Positions 24,134-31,319 of a DNA stretch of 31,518 nt are shown here, one piece after another. A program made the position numbers and the translations under genes. Position 1 is the stretch's first letter. Every line of letters begins with the position of its first letter. The notes under the pieces were generated by a model that saw nothing but the letters and a program-made list of their open reading frames with translations, was not told the origin of the DNA and made no database searches. The stretch comes from a virus: IMG/VR virus record IMGVR_UViG_3300020421_000089, positions 1 through 31,518 of that record; one strand, written 5' to 3'.

Positions 24134-25141
24134 ATGAATACTTTTATTGATATAAAATACATAGGATTACTGTCCCCAAAATTAGAACAATTTAAGAAAA
24201 AGAACGATGGTTTATATAACTTTCGTTGTCCATATTGTGGTGATTCTAAAAGAAACAGAACTAAGGCTAGAGGTTATCTTATTCACAATAAAACATTTTT
24301 TGTGTATAAGTGTCACAACTGTGAAAAGAGCACTGATTTCTCTAGTCTTTTAAAGTTTGTAAATACTGGTTTATATGATGAATATAATTTTGAAATGTAC
24401 AAAAACAAAGAATTATATATACAATCAGACGATAATAAAAAAGAATTAAATTTAACTAAACCAGCTTATTTGAAAGGGGACTCACCACTTAAAAATATCA
24501 AGAAAATCTCACAACTTAGTCCCTTTCACCCTGCAGTCAAATGGGTTAGAGATAGAAACATTCAAAGTCGTTTTCATTATAAGTTGTTTTTCTGTGATAA
24601 GTTTTTTAAGTGGGTCAATACTTTTATTCCAAACAAATTTCCATCTTTGAAAGGTGACCACCCTAGACTGGTGATACCTTTTCTTGATAAAGAAGATAAG
24701 ATGTTTGCACTACAAGGTCGTGCGTTTGGAAAAGAAGAACCTAAATATCTAACAATCAGATTAGATTATTCAAAAAAGTTATATGGTTTAGATACTATCA
24801 ACTGGAACAAAAAGATGTATGTCGTTGAGGGTCCTATTGATAGTTTGTTCTTAGATAATTGTGTTGCAACTGCACACTCTGATTTAAGAATTGATAAAAA
24901 AGAGAATGTAGTTTTGGTACCAGATAATGAACCTAGAAATAAAGAAATAGTAAAAAGAATTAAAAGTTTTATTGATGATGATTTTTCTGTATGTTTGTTT
25001 CCTGAAAACATTCAACACAAAGACATCAACGATATGGTCTCTTCTGGTGTAAGAGATATAAAAAAATTAATAGACGAAAACACATATAGAGGACTAGAAG
25101 CTAAAGTCCGATTTAACACTTGGAGAAAAGTAGATGCTTAA
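24134..25141 (+). CDS. 61: DNA primase (T4 gp61-like)
   Basis: A 335-residue primase. The zinc-binding domain has CPYC (32-35) and CHNC (60-63). The Toprim core has MYVVEGPIDSLFL with the catalytic Glu, then VLVPDNEPRN as the acidic D.D-type segment and HKDINDM. It makes lagging-strand RNA primers together with gp41. No Shine-Dalgarno precedes ATG 24134, and the perfect promoter places the transcript start at the ATG, so the mRNA is probably leaderless. An 11-base-pair stem with one bulge (24471-24482 with 24518-24528) lies within the gene. Confidence 0.92.
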   Translation: MNTFIDIKYIGLLSPKLEQFKKKNDGLYNFRCPYCGDSKRNRTKARGYLIHNKTFFVYKCHNCEKSTDFSSLLKFVNTGLYDEYNFEMYKNKELYIQSDDNKKELNLTKPAYLKGDSPLKNIKKISQLSPFHPAVKWVRDRNIQSRFHYKLFFCDKFFKWVNTFIPNKFPSLKGDHPRLVIPFLDKEDKMFALQGRAFGKEEPKYLTIRLDYSKKLYGLDTINWNKKMYVVEGPIDSLFLDNCVATAHSDLRIDKKENVVLVPDNEPRNKEIVKRIKSFIDDDFSVCLFPENIQHKDINDMVSSGVRDIKKLIDENTYRGLEAKVRFNTWRKVDA

Positions 25142-27050
25142 CGGAAAATTACCAACTAAATATCAAGAATTTATTCACCTGTCAAGATATTCAAGGTGGC
25201 TACCAAAAGAGGGTAGAAGAGAAACTTGGAGAGAAACAGTAACTAGATACTTTGATTTCTTTCAAGAACATTTAAAAGAAAGTTGTAATTATAAATTAGA
25301 TTCAAAATTAAGAGAAGAGTTGGAAGATGCTGTTATACATTTAGATGTTATGCCATCTATGAGATGTTTAATGACTGCAGGTGAAGCATTAAGAAGAGAG
25401 AATATCGCTGGATATAACTGTTCTTATGTTTCAGTAGATAGACCACAAGCATTTGATGAAATACTTTATGTATTGATGAATGGTACAGGTGTAGGTTTTT
25501 CAGTTGAAAGACAATTTGTAAGTAAATTACCAGATGTGGCTGAAGAGTTTCATCCTAGTGATACCACAATAGTTGTACAAGATAGTAAAATGGGTTGGGC
25601 TAAAGCTTTCAAAGAATTAGTCGCTATGTTATATCACGGACAAATACCAAAATGGGATTTAAGTAAAGTTAGACCAGCTGGTGCACCATTGAAAACATTC
25701 GGTGGTAGAGCATCTGGGCCAGAACCACTTGAGAGATTGTTTGATTTTACAAAAGAAGTTTTTCAAAATGCTGCTGGTAGAAAACTAAGTAGTATTGAGT
25801 GTCACGATATTGTTTGCAAAACAGCAGAGATTGTTGTTGTAGGTGGTGTTAGAAGAAGTGCATTAATAAGTTTATCAAATCTTTCTGATGATAGAATGAG
25901 AGTTGCAAAGTCTGGTCAATGGTGGCAAGACAATGGTCAAAGAGCTCTTGCTAATAATAGTGCAGCATATACAGAAAAACCAGACATTGGTATCTTTATG
26001 GATGAATGGAAGTCTTTGTATGAAAGTAAGTCAGGAGAAAGAGGAATATTCAATAGAGAGTCTGCACAGAAGATTGCAGAGAAAAGTGGTAGAAGAGATT
26101 CAGATTATGAATTTGGAACCAACCCTTGTTCAGAGATAATATTACGAAGTAGAGAATTTTGTAATTTATCTGAGGTTGTTGTTAGACCAAATGATACTGA
26201 AGAAAGTTTATTGAAAAAAACAAGACTTGCAACTATTCTAGGTACATTTCAATCAACACTAACAAACTTTAAATATGTAAGTAAAGATTGGAAAAAGAAC
26301 TGTGAAGAAGAAAGACTTCTTGGTGTATCACTTACTGGTATTATGGATAATAAATGGACTGCTGGTAAGATAAATGGTTTAGATGTGTTATTACAAAATC
26401 TAAGACAAATGAGTGTTGACACAAATAAAGAATATGCAGATGCATTAAAGATAAATCAATCAACAGCTATAACTTGTGTGAAGCCATCTGGTACTGTTTC
26501 TCAATTAGTAGATAGTGCAAGTGGTATTCACGCAAGACATAATCCTTATTATATCAGAACTGTAAGAGGTGATAAGAAAGACCCACTTACAAAGATGATG
26601 GTTGATTTTGGATTTCCAGCTGAAGATGATGTAATGAAACCAAAAGACACAACAGTATTTTCATTTCCTATAAAATGTAGTGAAGATGCAGTGTTTAGAC
26701 AGGATATGACGGCCATAGAGCAATTAGAATTATGGAAGACATATCAAGAACACTGGTGCGAACATAAACCATCGGTTACCATTTCGGTTAAGGAAAATGA
26801 ATGGATAGATGTTGGAGCTTGGGTTTATAAATATTTTGATTTGATGAGTGGAGTAAGTTTCTTACCATATAGTGAACATACATATAAACAGGCACCATAT
26901 CAAGATTGTGACGAAAATGAATATAAGGAGTTATTGAAAAAGATGCCTACTAATGTAGATTGGTCTAAATTATCTGATTATGAAACTTCAGATATGACAG
27001 TAGGTTCTCAAGAGTTAGCATGTTCTGCTGGTTCTTGTGAGATTCAATAA
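25134..27050 (+). CDS. nrdJ: Class II (adenosylcobalamin-dependent) ribonucleotide reductase
   Basis: A 638-residue monomeric RTPR-type reductase. The active-site finger TNPCSEIILRSREFCNLSE carries Asn330, Cys332, Glu334 and Cys343; GYNCSY carries Cys96. CVKPSGTVSQLVDSASG is a second conserved loop. The C-terminal CSAGSC (Cys630, Cys635) is the re-reducing pair. These correspond to the known residues of the Lactobacillus enzyme. It converts ribonucleotides to deoxyribonucleotides without oxygen or a small subunit, and it depends on host or environmental B12. GGAG precedes ATG 25134, and the gene overlaps the primase by 8 bases. Confidence 0.93.
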   Translation: MLNGKLPTKYQEFIHLSRYSRWLPKEGRRETWRETVTRYFDFFQEHLKESCNYKLDSKLREELEDAVIHLDVMPSMRCLMTAGEALRRENIAGYNCSYVSVDRPQAFDEILYVLMNGTGVGFSVERQFVSKLPDVAEEFHPSDTTIVVQDSKMGWAKAFKELVAMLYHGQIPKWDLSKVRPAGAPLKTFGGRASGPEPLERLFDFTKEVFQNAAGRKLSSIECHDIVCKTAEIVVVGGVRRSALISLSNLSDDRMRVAKSGQWWQDNGQRALANNSAAYTEKPDIGIFMDEWKSLYESKSGERGIFNRESAQKIAEKSGRRDSDYEFGTNPCSEIILRSREFCNLSEVVVRPNDTEESLLKKTRLATILGTFQSTLTNFKYVSKDWKKNCEEERLLGVSLTGIMDNKWTAGKINGLDVLLQNLRQMSVDTNKEYADALKINQSTAITCVKPSGTVSQLVDSASGIHARHNPYYIRTVRGDKKDPLTKMMVDFGFPAEDDVMKPKDTTVFSFPIKCSEDAVFRQDMTAIEQLELWKTYQEHWCEHKPSVTISVKENEWIDVGAWVYKYFDLMSGVSFLPYSEHTYKQAPYQDCDENEYKELLKKMPTNVDWSKLSDYETSDMTVGSQELACSAGSCEIQ

Positions 27051-27196
27051 TGCCAGGAAAAACAATTTATTGCGATTCCTGTGAAGCCGTATTTAAAATA
27101 AATCATACAATGGATGATGAGTATTATAAAATAACTCATTGTCCATTTTGCGGAGAAGAACTAGATGATGAGTATGTAGATGAAGACACAGAGTAA
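27050..27196 (+). CDS. Small zinc-ribbon protein
   Basis: A 48-residue protein starting at ATG 27050, coupled to the reductase stop (TAATG). CDSC (8-11) and CPFC (31-34) form a four-Cys zinc ribbon, and the tail is strongly acidic. It overlaps the following nuclease gene by 17 bases. Similar mini zinc ribbons accompany phage nucleotide-metabolism genes, but no function is known. Confidence 0.8.
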   Translation: MPGKTIYCDSCEAVFKINHTMDDEYYKITHCPFCGEELDDEYVDEDTE

Positions 27197-27515
27197 AAAA
27201 TCAAAAGGCAGAAGACTACAAAAATGGGTTAGAGAACAACTCATAGAAAAATTAGAGATACACGAAGAAGACATTGAAAGTCGTTCAATGGGTGCTGGTG
27301 GTGAAGACTTAATTATGGCGAGAGCTGCAAGAGAAAAGTTTCCGTATTCTATTGAGTGTAAAAATCAAGAAAAATTAAACATTTGGGAAGCATATAAACA
27401 GGCATCTGATAATGCTGGTAAGTATGAACCTATAGTTGTTATTAAAAGAAATAATCAAAAACCATTAGTTTTAATTGATGCGGAATATTTTATGAGGTTA
27501 CATAATGGACATTGA
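27180..27515 (+). CDS. PD-(D/E)XK nuclease, Holliday-junction-resolvase-like
   Basis: A 111-residue basic protein. GAGGEDLIM provides Asp43 and SIECKNQEK provides Glu59 and Lys61, the D...ExK pattern of the PD-(D/E)XK nuclease fold. An N-terminal KSKGRRLQKWVREQL helix precedes it. Size and motif order resemble small phage resolvase-like nucleases. It could process recombination or replication intermediates made by UvsX. DNA specificity cannot be told. Confidence 0.75.
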   Translation: MKTQSKKSKGRRLQKWVREQLIEKLEIHEEDIESRSMGAGGEDLIMARAAREKFPYSIECKNQEKLNIWEAYKQASDNAGKYEPIVVIKRNNQKPLVLIDAEYFMRLHNGH

Positions 27516-28062
27516 ACAACATTACATAGATTTATATAAAGTTATGCACCAAGATAAAAAGAATTATCAAGGTGTAAGCTTAATGAAAGAAACTCCAAAC
27601 ATTGCTAATATTGTATTAGAAACTAATTCACACACAGTTTTAGATTATGGTTGTGGAAAAGGTAATCAATATATTGAATCACATTTAAATATATTGTTTC
27701 ATATACCTGATGATAATATTTTTATGTATGACCCTGGATTTGATGAACATAAAAAATTACCAGATAGAAAATTTGATGGTGTAATATCCACTGATGTTAT
27801 GGAACATATACCAGAAGATATAATACCTAAAACATTAAATCAAATATTTGAGAGAGCAGAGAAGTTCGTATATCTTGCAATATGTACAAGACCGGCTATT
27901 GCTATATTACCAAATGGTGAAAATGCACATTGTACAGTTGAAAAACCTGATTGGTGGGAACCACATATCCTCAAAGCAAACAAGAATAAAGTATGGACAG
28001 AAGTAAATTGGTACGGAAATCACAGAGATTATAGGAAATATAATACCACCCTTGACAAATAG
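27505..28062 (+). CDS. SAM-dependent methyltransferase, class I
   Basis: A 185-residue protein. TVLDYGCGKGNQY (44-56) is the SAM-binding motif I, MYDPGFD is the acidic loop, and DGVISTDVMEHIP is the motif IV-like strand. The C-terminus has PNGENAHCTVEKPDWW. The family occurs in many marine phages with unknown substrate (small molecule, protein or lipid). It is 23 kb from the cytosine cassette and not coupled to it, so I do not place it in that pathway. The gene overlaps the nuclease by 11 bases, and its stop overlaps the next promoter. Confidence 0.8.
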   Translation: MDIEQHYIDLYKVMHQDKKNYQGVSLMKETPNIANIVLETNSHTVLDYGCGKGNQYIESHLNILFHIPDDNIFMYDPGFDEHKKLPDRKFDGVISTDVMEHIPEDIIPKTLNQIFERAEKFVYLAICTRPAIAILPNGENAHCTVEKPDWWEPHILKANKNKVWTEVNWYGNHRDYRKYNTTLDK

Positions 28063-28079
28063 ATAAAACCTGTTATTAT
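28052..28079 (+). promoter_or_regulatory. Sigma70-like promoter
   Basis: TTGACA at 28052-28057 and TATTAT at 28074-28079 with a 16-base spacer. It precedes the small-gene group that includes bS21, whose first gene has a GAGGT ribosome site at 28102-28106. Confidence 0.7.
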
Positions 28080-28109
28080 AAAATTATATTATTAACAAAG
28101 TGAGGTAAA

Positions 28110-28307
28110 ATGATATTTTTTTATAATACACACGAAGATATTCCGGCACACATTCAAGACTATGTTATGAAGTGTTCTGATGTATCTGACATCAAAAAAT
28201 TGTCTATTACAGACATTAATGCTTTTCTTACAGGCGTAGACCAGTATGAAGCTGAAGTAACTAATCAAGCAATGGAGGATATGTATGAGATTCAAACAAG
28301 CACATAG
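28110..28307 (+). CDS. Small hypothetical protein
   Basis: A 65-residue acidic protein starting MIFFYNTHEDIPAHI with a strong ribosome site (GAGGT). It is mostly helical, with no motif recognised. First gene after the promoter and overlapping the bS21 gene by 23 bases, it is probably expressed early. Confidence 0.7.
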   Translation: MIFFYNTHEDIPAHIQDYVMKCSDVSDIKKLSITDINAFLTGVDQYEAEVTNQAMEDMYEIQTST

Positions 28308-28551
28308 ATTTAATAAAAAGAGAAGAACTCCAGAGAAAAGATTACCTGGTACAGCTGTTGTAGTTGAGAATGGTAATGTTGATAAAGCTATTAGAAAATT
28401 AAAGAAAAAACTACAAAAAGAAGACTTCTTTAATGAGATTAGAAAAAGAGAGTCCTTTGAAACTAGAAATGAAAGAAAAAGAAAAGAGAAGGCTGCGAGT
28501 ACAAGAAGATGTATAAGAAAAATAGAAAAAGAAAAGATGTTAGAGGTTTAA
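28285..28551 (+). CDS. rpsU-like: Phage-encoded ribosomal protein bS21
   Basis: An 88-residue protein; its last 66 residues align with bacterial bS21. AVVVENGNVDKAIRKLKKKL matches the N-terminal VRENE..D.ALRRFKR part, FFNEIRKRESFE matches the EVRRREFYE helix, and ERKRKEKAASTRRCIRKIEKE matches the basic C-terminal helix. bS21 sits at the 30S platform near the anti-Shine-Dalgarno and affects initiation. Several marine phages carry it. GGAGG at 28274-28278 fixes ATG 28285. A 20-residue basic N-terminal extension is unlike the host protein. Confidence 0.85.
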   Translation: MRFKQAHRFNKKRRTPEKRLPGTAVVVENGNVDKAIRKLKKKLQKEDFFNEIRKRESFETRNERKRKEKAASTRRCIRKIEKEKMLEV

Positions 28552-28751
28552 AATGGTTTGGTTCTATCCTATTGTTGATAGGCTTATGTTTTACATCTTT
28601 TAATGTCTATCCTTTAAATCTTTACTTTATGATTATAGGCACTGGAACTTGGGTTCTAGTGTCTTACTATTGGAAAGACTATGCATTAATGTTACTAAAT
28701 GCCACTAGTTTTGTAATATCAGTAAGTGGTTTAATTAATTACTGGATATAA
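28509..28751 (+). CDS. Small integral membrane protein
   Basis: An 80-residue protein with a basic N-terminus (MYKKNRKRKDVRG) and three likely transmembrane segments (about 16-31, 36-52, 60-78). The pattern LKWFGSILLLIG...YPLNLYFMIIGTG resembles a small bacterial family I recall as DUF6552. It overlaps bS21 by 43 bases and has only a weak ribosome site, so it may depend on translational coupling. Possibly host-derived; role unknown. Confidence 0.7.
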   Translation: MYKKNRKRKDVRGLKWFGSILLLIGLCFTSFNVYPLNLYFMIIGTGTWVLVSYYWKDYALMLLNATSFVISVSGLINYWI

Positions 28752-28753
28752 AT

Positions 28754-29143
28754 ATGAGTATGACAAAGAAAAACAATGTTATCAAATTTCCTAAGAAGTA
28801 TTCGGGAAAAAGAAAGGTCAAGCTTCCAAGTCAAGATGTTATTAGATTAAATGAAGATATGGGGTTTGCTGACCAACTCACAGAGGCAATTATTGTACAA
28901 ATGGTGCATGTGTTGTCAGACAATGATATTAAAGTAAGTAATCCACAATTTGTTAAAGATTTATCTTTTGTGATTGAATCAATAAAATCTGCAGTATATA
29001 GAGATTTAGATTTACAACACGAAATACAACCTTTGGTTGATAAATTTATGGTACAAGAAAAAGATGAAAAGGGTAATACAAATACAATATTTAAAATGGA
29101 GTTGATACAGAAGTTGTTAAAGGCTGCTGCAAAAAAGAAATAA
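28754..29143 (+). CDS. Conserved hypothetical protein
   Basis: A 129-residue protein with a basic N-terminus (NVIKFPKKYSGKRK), then a helical domain (FADQLTEAIIVQMVHVLSDNDI, FVKDLSFVIESIKSAVYRDL). Two starts are possible, ATG 28754 or ATG 28760. I recall similar proteins before RNase H in marine T4-like phages. The TAATG junction with RNase H supports coexpression. Function unknown. Confidence 0.7.
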   Translation: MSMTKKNNVIKFPKKYSGKRKVKLPSQDVIRLNEDMGFADQLTEAIIVQMVHVLSDNDIKVSNPQFVKDLSFVIESIKSAVYRDLDLQHEIQPLVDKFMVQEKDEKGNTNTIFKMELIQKLLKAAAKKK

Positions 29144-29988
29144 TGATATTAGTTGATATGAATCAGGTTACTATTAGTAATCTAATGATACAAGTTAAAG
29201 CAGGTGATATAAACGAAGAGTTGGTTAGACATATGGTTCTCAACTCTATTCGTTCATATAGAACAAAATTCTCTAATGATTTTGGTGAATTAATATTATG
29301 TTATGATGATAAAAATTGTTGGAGAAAAGAATATTTTCCCTATTATAAATCAAACAGAAAAAAGACTAGAACAGAAAGTAGTTTAGATTGGAATGAACTA
29401 TTTACTATGTTGAATAGAATTCAAAAAGAAATAGAAGAAAATTTTCCATATCAAGTATTAAAGATAGAGGGTGCAGAAGCAGATGATATTATAGCAACGA
29501 TTGTCAAGTCTGTATCCACAACACCAGAATTGTTTGAAGATATTCTTATACTATCTGGAGATAAAGATTTCATACAATTACAAAAGTATGAAAATGTAAA
29601 ACAATATTCACCCACAACAAAAAAATATGTAAATGATTTAGACCCAAAACAATATGTGTTTGAACACATAATAAAGGGTGATAAAGGCGACGGAGTTCCT
29701 AATATATTATCTTCTGATAAAGTTTTTGTAGAACAATTAAGACAGAAACCTATTACAAAGAAGAAGTTAGGTGAGTGGAAAATGTTTGGTATACCAAAAG
29801 AAGAACACATTCAAAGAAACTATCAAAGAAATAAAAAACTGATAGATTTAGATGAAATACCAAACGATTTGAGAGAAATTATACATAATAGGTGGATAGA
29901 GAAAAAAATAAACGATAGAAGTAAGATACTTCCATATTTTATGAAATATAGATTAAAAGAACTTACTGAAAAATTAGGAGATTTTTAA
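29143..29988 (+). CDS. rnh: RNase H / 5'-3' exonuclease (T4 rnh-like)
   Basis: A 281-residue FEN-type nuclease. Acidic metal-site segments are ILVDMNQ (Asp5), LCYDDKNCWRKEYF with the K.NR bridge YYKSNRK, EGAEADDIIA and LSGDKDFIQLQ. KGDKGDGVPNIL is the helix-two-turn-helix DNA-binding part. It removes RNA primers and flaps from Okazaki fragments, completing the primase/helicase/polymerase set in the window. The length fits T4 RNase H. Confidence 0.92.
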   Translation: MILVDMNQVTISNLMIQVKAGDINEELVRHMVLNSIRSYRTKFSNDFGELILCYDDKNCWRKEYFPYYKSNRKKTRTESSLDWNELFTMLNRIQKEIEENFPYQVLKIEGAEADDIIATIVKSVSTTPELFEDILILSGDKDFIQLQKYENVKQYSPTTKKYVNDLDPKQYVFEHIIKGDKGDGVPNILSSDKVFVEQLRQKPITKKKLGEWKMFGIPKEEHIQRNYQRNKKLIDLDEIPNDLREIIHNRWIEKKINDRSKILPYFMKYRLKELTEKLGDF

Positions 29989-29989
29989 A

Positions 29990-30469
29990 ATGGTCGTTGA
30001 AGTTAGTAGACCTTTGATTAGTGAAATACTTGTAAAAGTTAATAATGCAAAGGACAAACCAAAGAAAATAGCAGTATTAAGACAATATGATTCATCAGGA
30101 TTACGAATGGTTCTTAAATCAAGTTTTGACCCAAAAATACAGTGGAGATTACCTGCAGGTGATGTACCATTCAAAAAGAATGATGCACCAGCTGGCACAG
30201 AACACACAAGATTAGAACAAGAAGCTAGAACATTATTTCATTACATAAAAGGTGGTAATGATAAATTAAAACAGATTAAATGTGAAGCAATGTTTGTACA
30301 ATTATTAGAAGGTTTACACGAAAGTGAAGCCGAAATGTTAATAGCAGCAAAAGATAAAAGATTACATCAAGTATATAAAGGGCTGTCAAAACAAGTAGTA
30401 CAAGAGTCTTTTAATTGGGACGAAGATTACTTAGATATGACACATAAAGATTATAAAAAAAGTGCATAG
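29990..30469 (+). CDS. Conserved T4-like marine phage protein after rnh
   Basis: A 159-residue protein with KPKKIAVLRQYDSSGLRMVLKSSFDP-type N-terminal region (23-48), WRLPAGDVPFKKN and a helical C-terminal half with MFVQLLEGLHESEAEMLIAAKDKRL. I recall the family (DUF6433-like) in cyanophages, always after rnh. In T4 this slot holds dsbA and gene 33; I see no similarity to either. A replication or transcription accessory role is a guess. The start at 29990 follows GGAG at 29979-29982. Confidence 0.7.
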   Translation: MVVEVSRPLISEILVKVNNAKDKPKKIAVLRQYDSSGLRMVLKSSFDPKIQWRLPAGDVPFKKNDAPAGTEHTRLEQEARTLFHYIKGGNDKLKQIKCEAMFVQLLEGLHESEAEMLIAAKDKRLHQVYKGLSKQVVQESFNWDEDYLDMTHKDYKKSA

Positions 30470-30475
30470 AGGGGG

Positions 30476-30504
30476 TTGACAACTATATCAACTTATGTTA
30501 GATT
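30476..30504 (+). promoter_or_regulatory. Sigma70-like promoter before small membrane gene and endolysin
   Basis: TTGACA at 30476-30481. The best-spaced -10 is TAGATT at 30499-30504 (17 bases). A better hexamer, TATAAT at 30504-30509, is too far (22 bases). The -35 is convincing, the -10 assignment less so. Confidence 0.55.
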
Positions 30505-30541
30505 ATAATAGATATTAATTTTTTTTATTTATAGGTATATT

Positions 30542-30700
30542 ATGTTTTATATGATTTTAGGTTTGTTATTCAGTATTGTTGCAGCAGGTGCAGTTGATGG
30601 TGATGCCTCTCTAACCACTCTTTCCATCGCATCTGTTGCTTCAATTGCGTTTATGATATTCGGAACTTACAAGATGAATAAAGATGAAGAAGACATCTAA
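30542..30700 (+). CDS. Two-TM small membrane protein, candidate holin
   Basis: A 52-residue protein starting at ATG 30542 (AGGT just upstream). Two hydrophobic segments (about 2-18 and 24-43) flank a short VDGD turn, and the tail is acidic (NKDEEDI). The size, two-TM shape and position directly upstream of a signal-anchored endolysin fit a small holin or pinholin. I recall similar proteins in marine phages without proven role, so this is tentative. Confidence 0.65.
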   Translation: MFYMILGLLFSIVAAGAVDGDASLTTLSIASVASIAFMIFGTYKMNKDEEDI

Positions 30701-30705
30701 ACGCA

Positions 30706-30736
30706 GGGTGAAAGGGGTTCAACCGAACCCCGCACC
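30706..30736 (+). other. Strong RNA hairpin upstream of endolysin
   Basis: GGGGTTC (30714-30720) pairs with GAACCCC (30725-30731) around AACC, extended by GGTG (30707-30710) with CACC (30733-30736). No T-run follows. It lies between the holin candidate and the endolysin ribosome site (30744-30752). Confidence 0.7.
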
Positions 30737-30758
30737 TATCCAAGAGAGAGGATATGCA

Positions 30759-31319
30759 ATGTATTTTAAATTAATGAATTGTATATTAGTGGGTTTGGTT
30801 TTTATTTATTCTATTTACAGACCAGAATACCCAAAACCAAAGTATATGGAAATCGTCACTTATGAGAATTTCATTGACGAAACAGAAATTGCTTGTCTTG
30901 CAAAGAATATGTATTTTGAGGCAAGAAACGAAGGTACTGCTGGGGTTTTGGCTGTTACAAATGTTGTATTAAATAGAGTACAAAGTGAAAAATACCCAAA
31001 CACAATTTGTGCAGTTATAGAAGAAGCTAAGATTTCTAAATGGTGGTTGAAAGAAAAAGGTATTAAAATGCCTATCAAACACCAATGTCAGTTTAGTTGG
31101 TTCTGTGATGGTAAACCTGATATTATTAAAAATCAGTATGTTTACAATCAACTGTATGATTTATCAAAAAGTATTATTGATTCAAACTTCAAAAACTTAA
31201 TGGACATTACAGATGGTGCATTATGGTACCACGCAGATTATGTACACCCAAAGTGGGCTAAGTCTTTTGAAAAAACAACTAAAATTGGTAGACATATTTT
31301 CTACAGAGAGAAGGGTTAA
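30759..31319 (+). CDS. Signal-anchored SleB-type cell wall hydrolase (endolysin)
   Basis: A 186-residue protein. An N-terminal hydrophobic helix (about 6-20, MNCILVGLVFIYSIY) is followed by the Hydrolase_2/SleB domain: EIACLAKNMYFEARNEG with catalytic Glu54, then AVTNVVLNRV, YPNTICAVIE and CQFSWFCDG. The family cleaves peptidoglycan glycan strands. I chose ATG 30759 because GAGAGAGGA lies at 30744-30752. The longer frame from 30684 would translate through the hairpin and has no clear ribosome site. The N-terminal helix suggests a SAR-type endolysin released into the periplasm. Confidence 0.85.
   Translation: MYFKLMNCILVGLVFIYSIYRPEYPKPKYMEIVTYENFIDETEIACLAKNMYFEARNEGTAGVLAVTNVVLNRVQSEKYPNTICAVIEEAKISKWWLKEKGIKMPIKHQCQFSWFCDGKPDIIKNQYVYNQLYDLSKSIIDSNFKNLMDITDGALWYHADYVHPKWAKSFEKTTKIGRHIFYREKG

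Noticed and set aside
26416-26421. TTGACA within the reductase gene
   Set aside because: Inside coding sequence with no gene start following.
26826-26833. TATAAATA inside the reductase gene as a late promoter
   Set aside because: It is coded by Val-Tyr-Lys-Tyr codons deep within an early-type gene, with no late gene directly downstream.
27505-28062. Second SAM methyltransferase as another member of the cytosine pathway
   Set aside because: It is 23 kb away, lacks C5-methyltransferase motifs and belongs to a different transcription unit.
28747-28754. TATAAATA before the 129-residue gene as a late promoter
   Set aside because: It is formed by the upstream stop and start codons. The downstream genes (RNase H unit) are replication genes, so late control is unlikely, although the geometry is similar to 23672.
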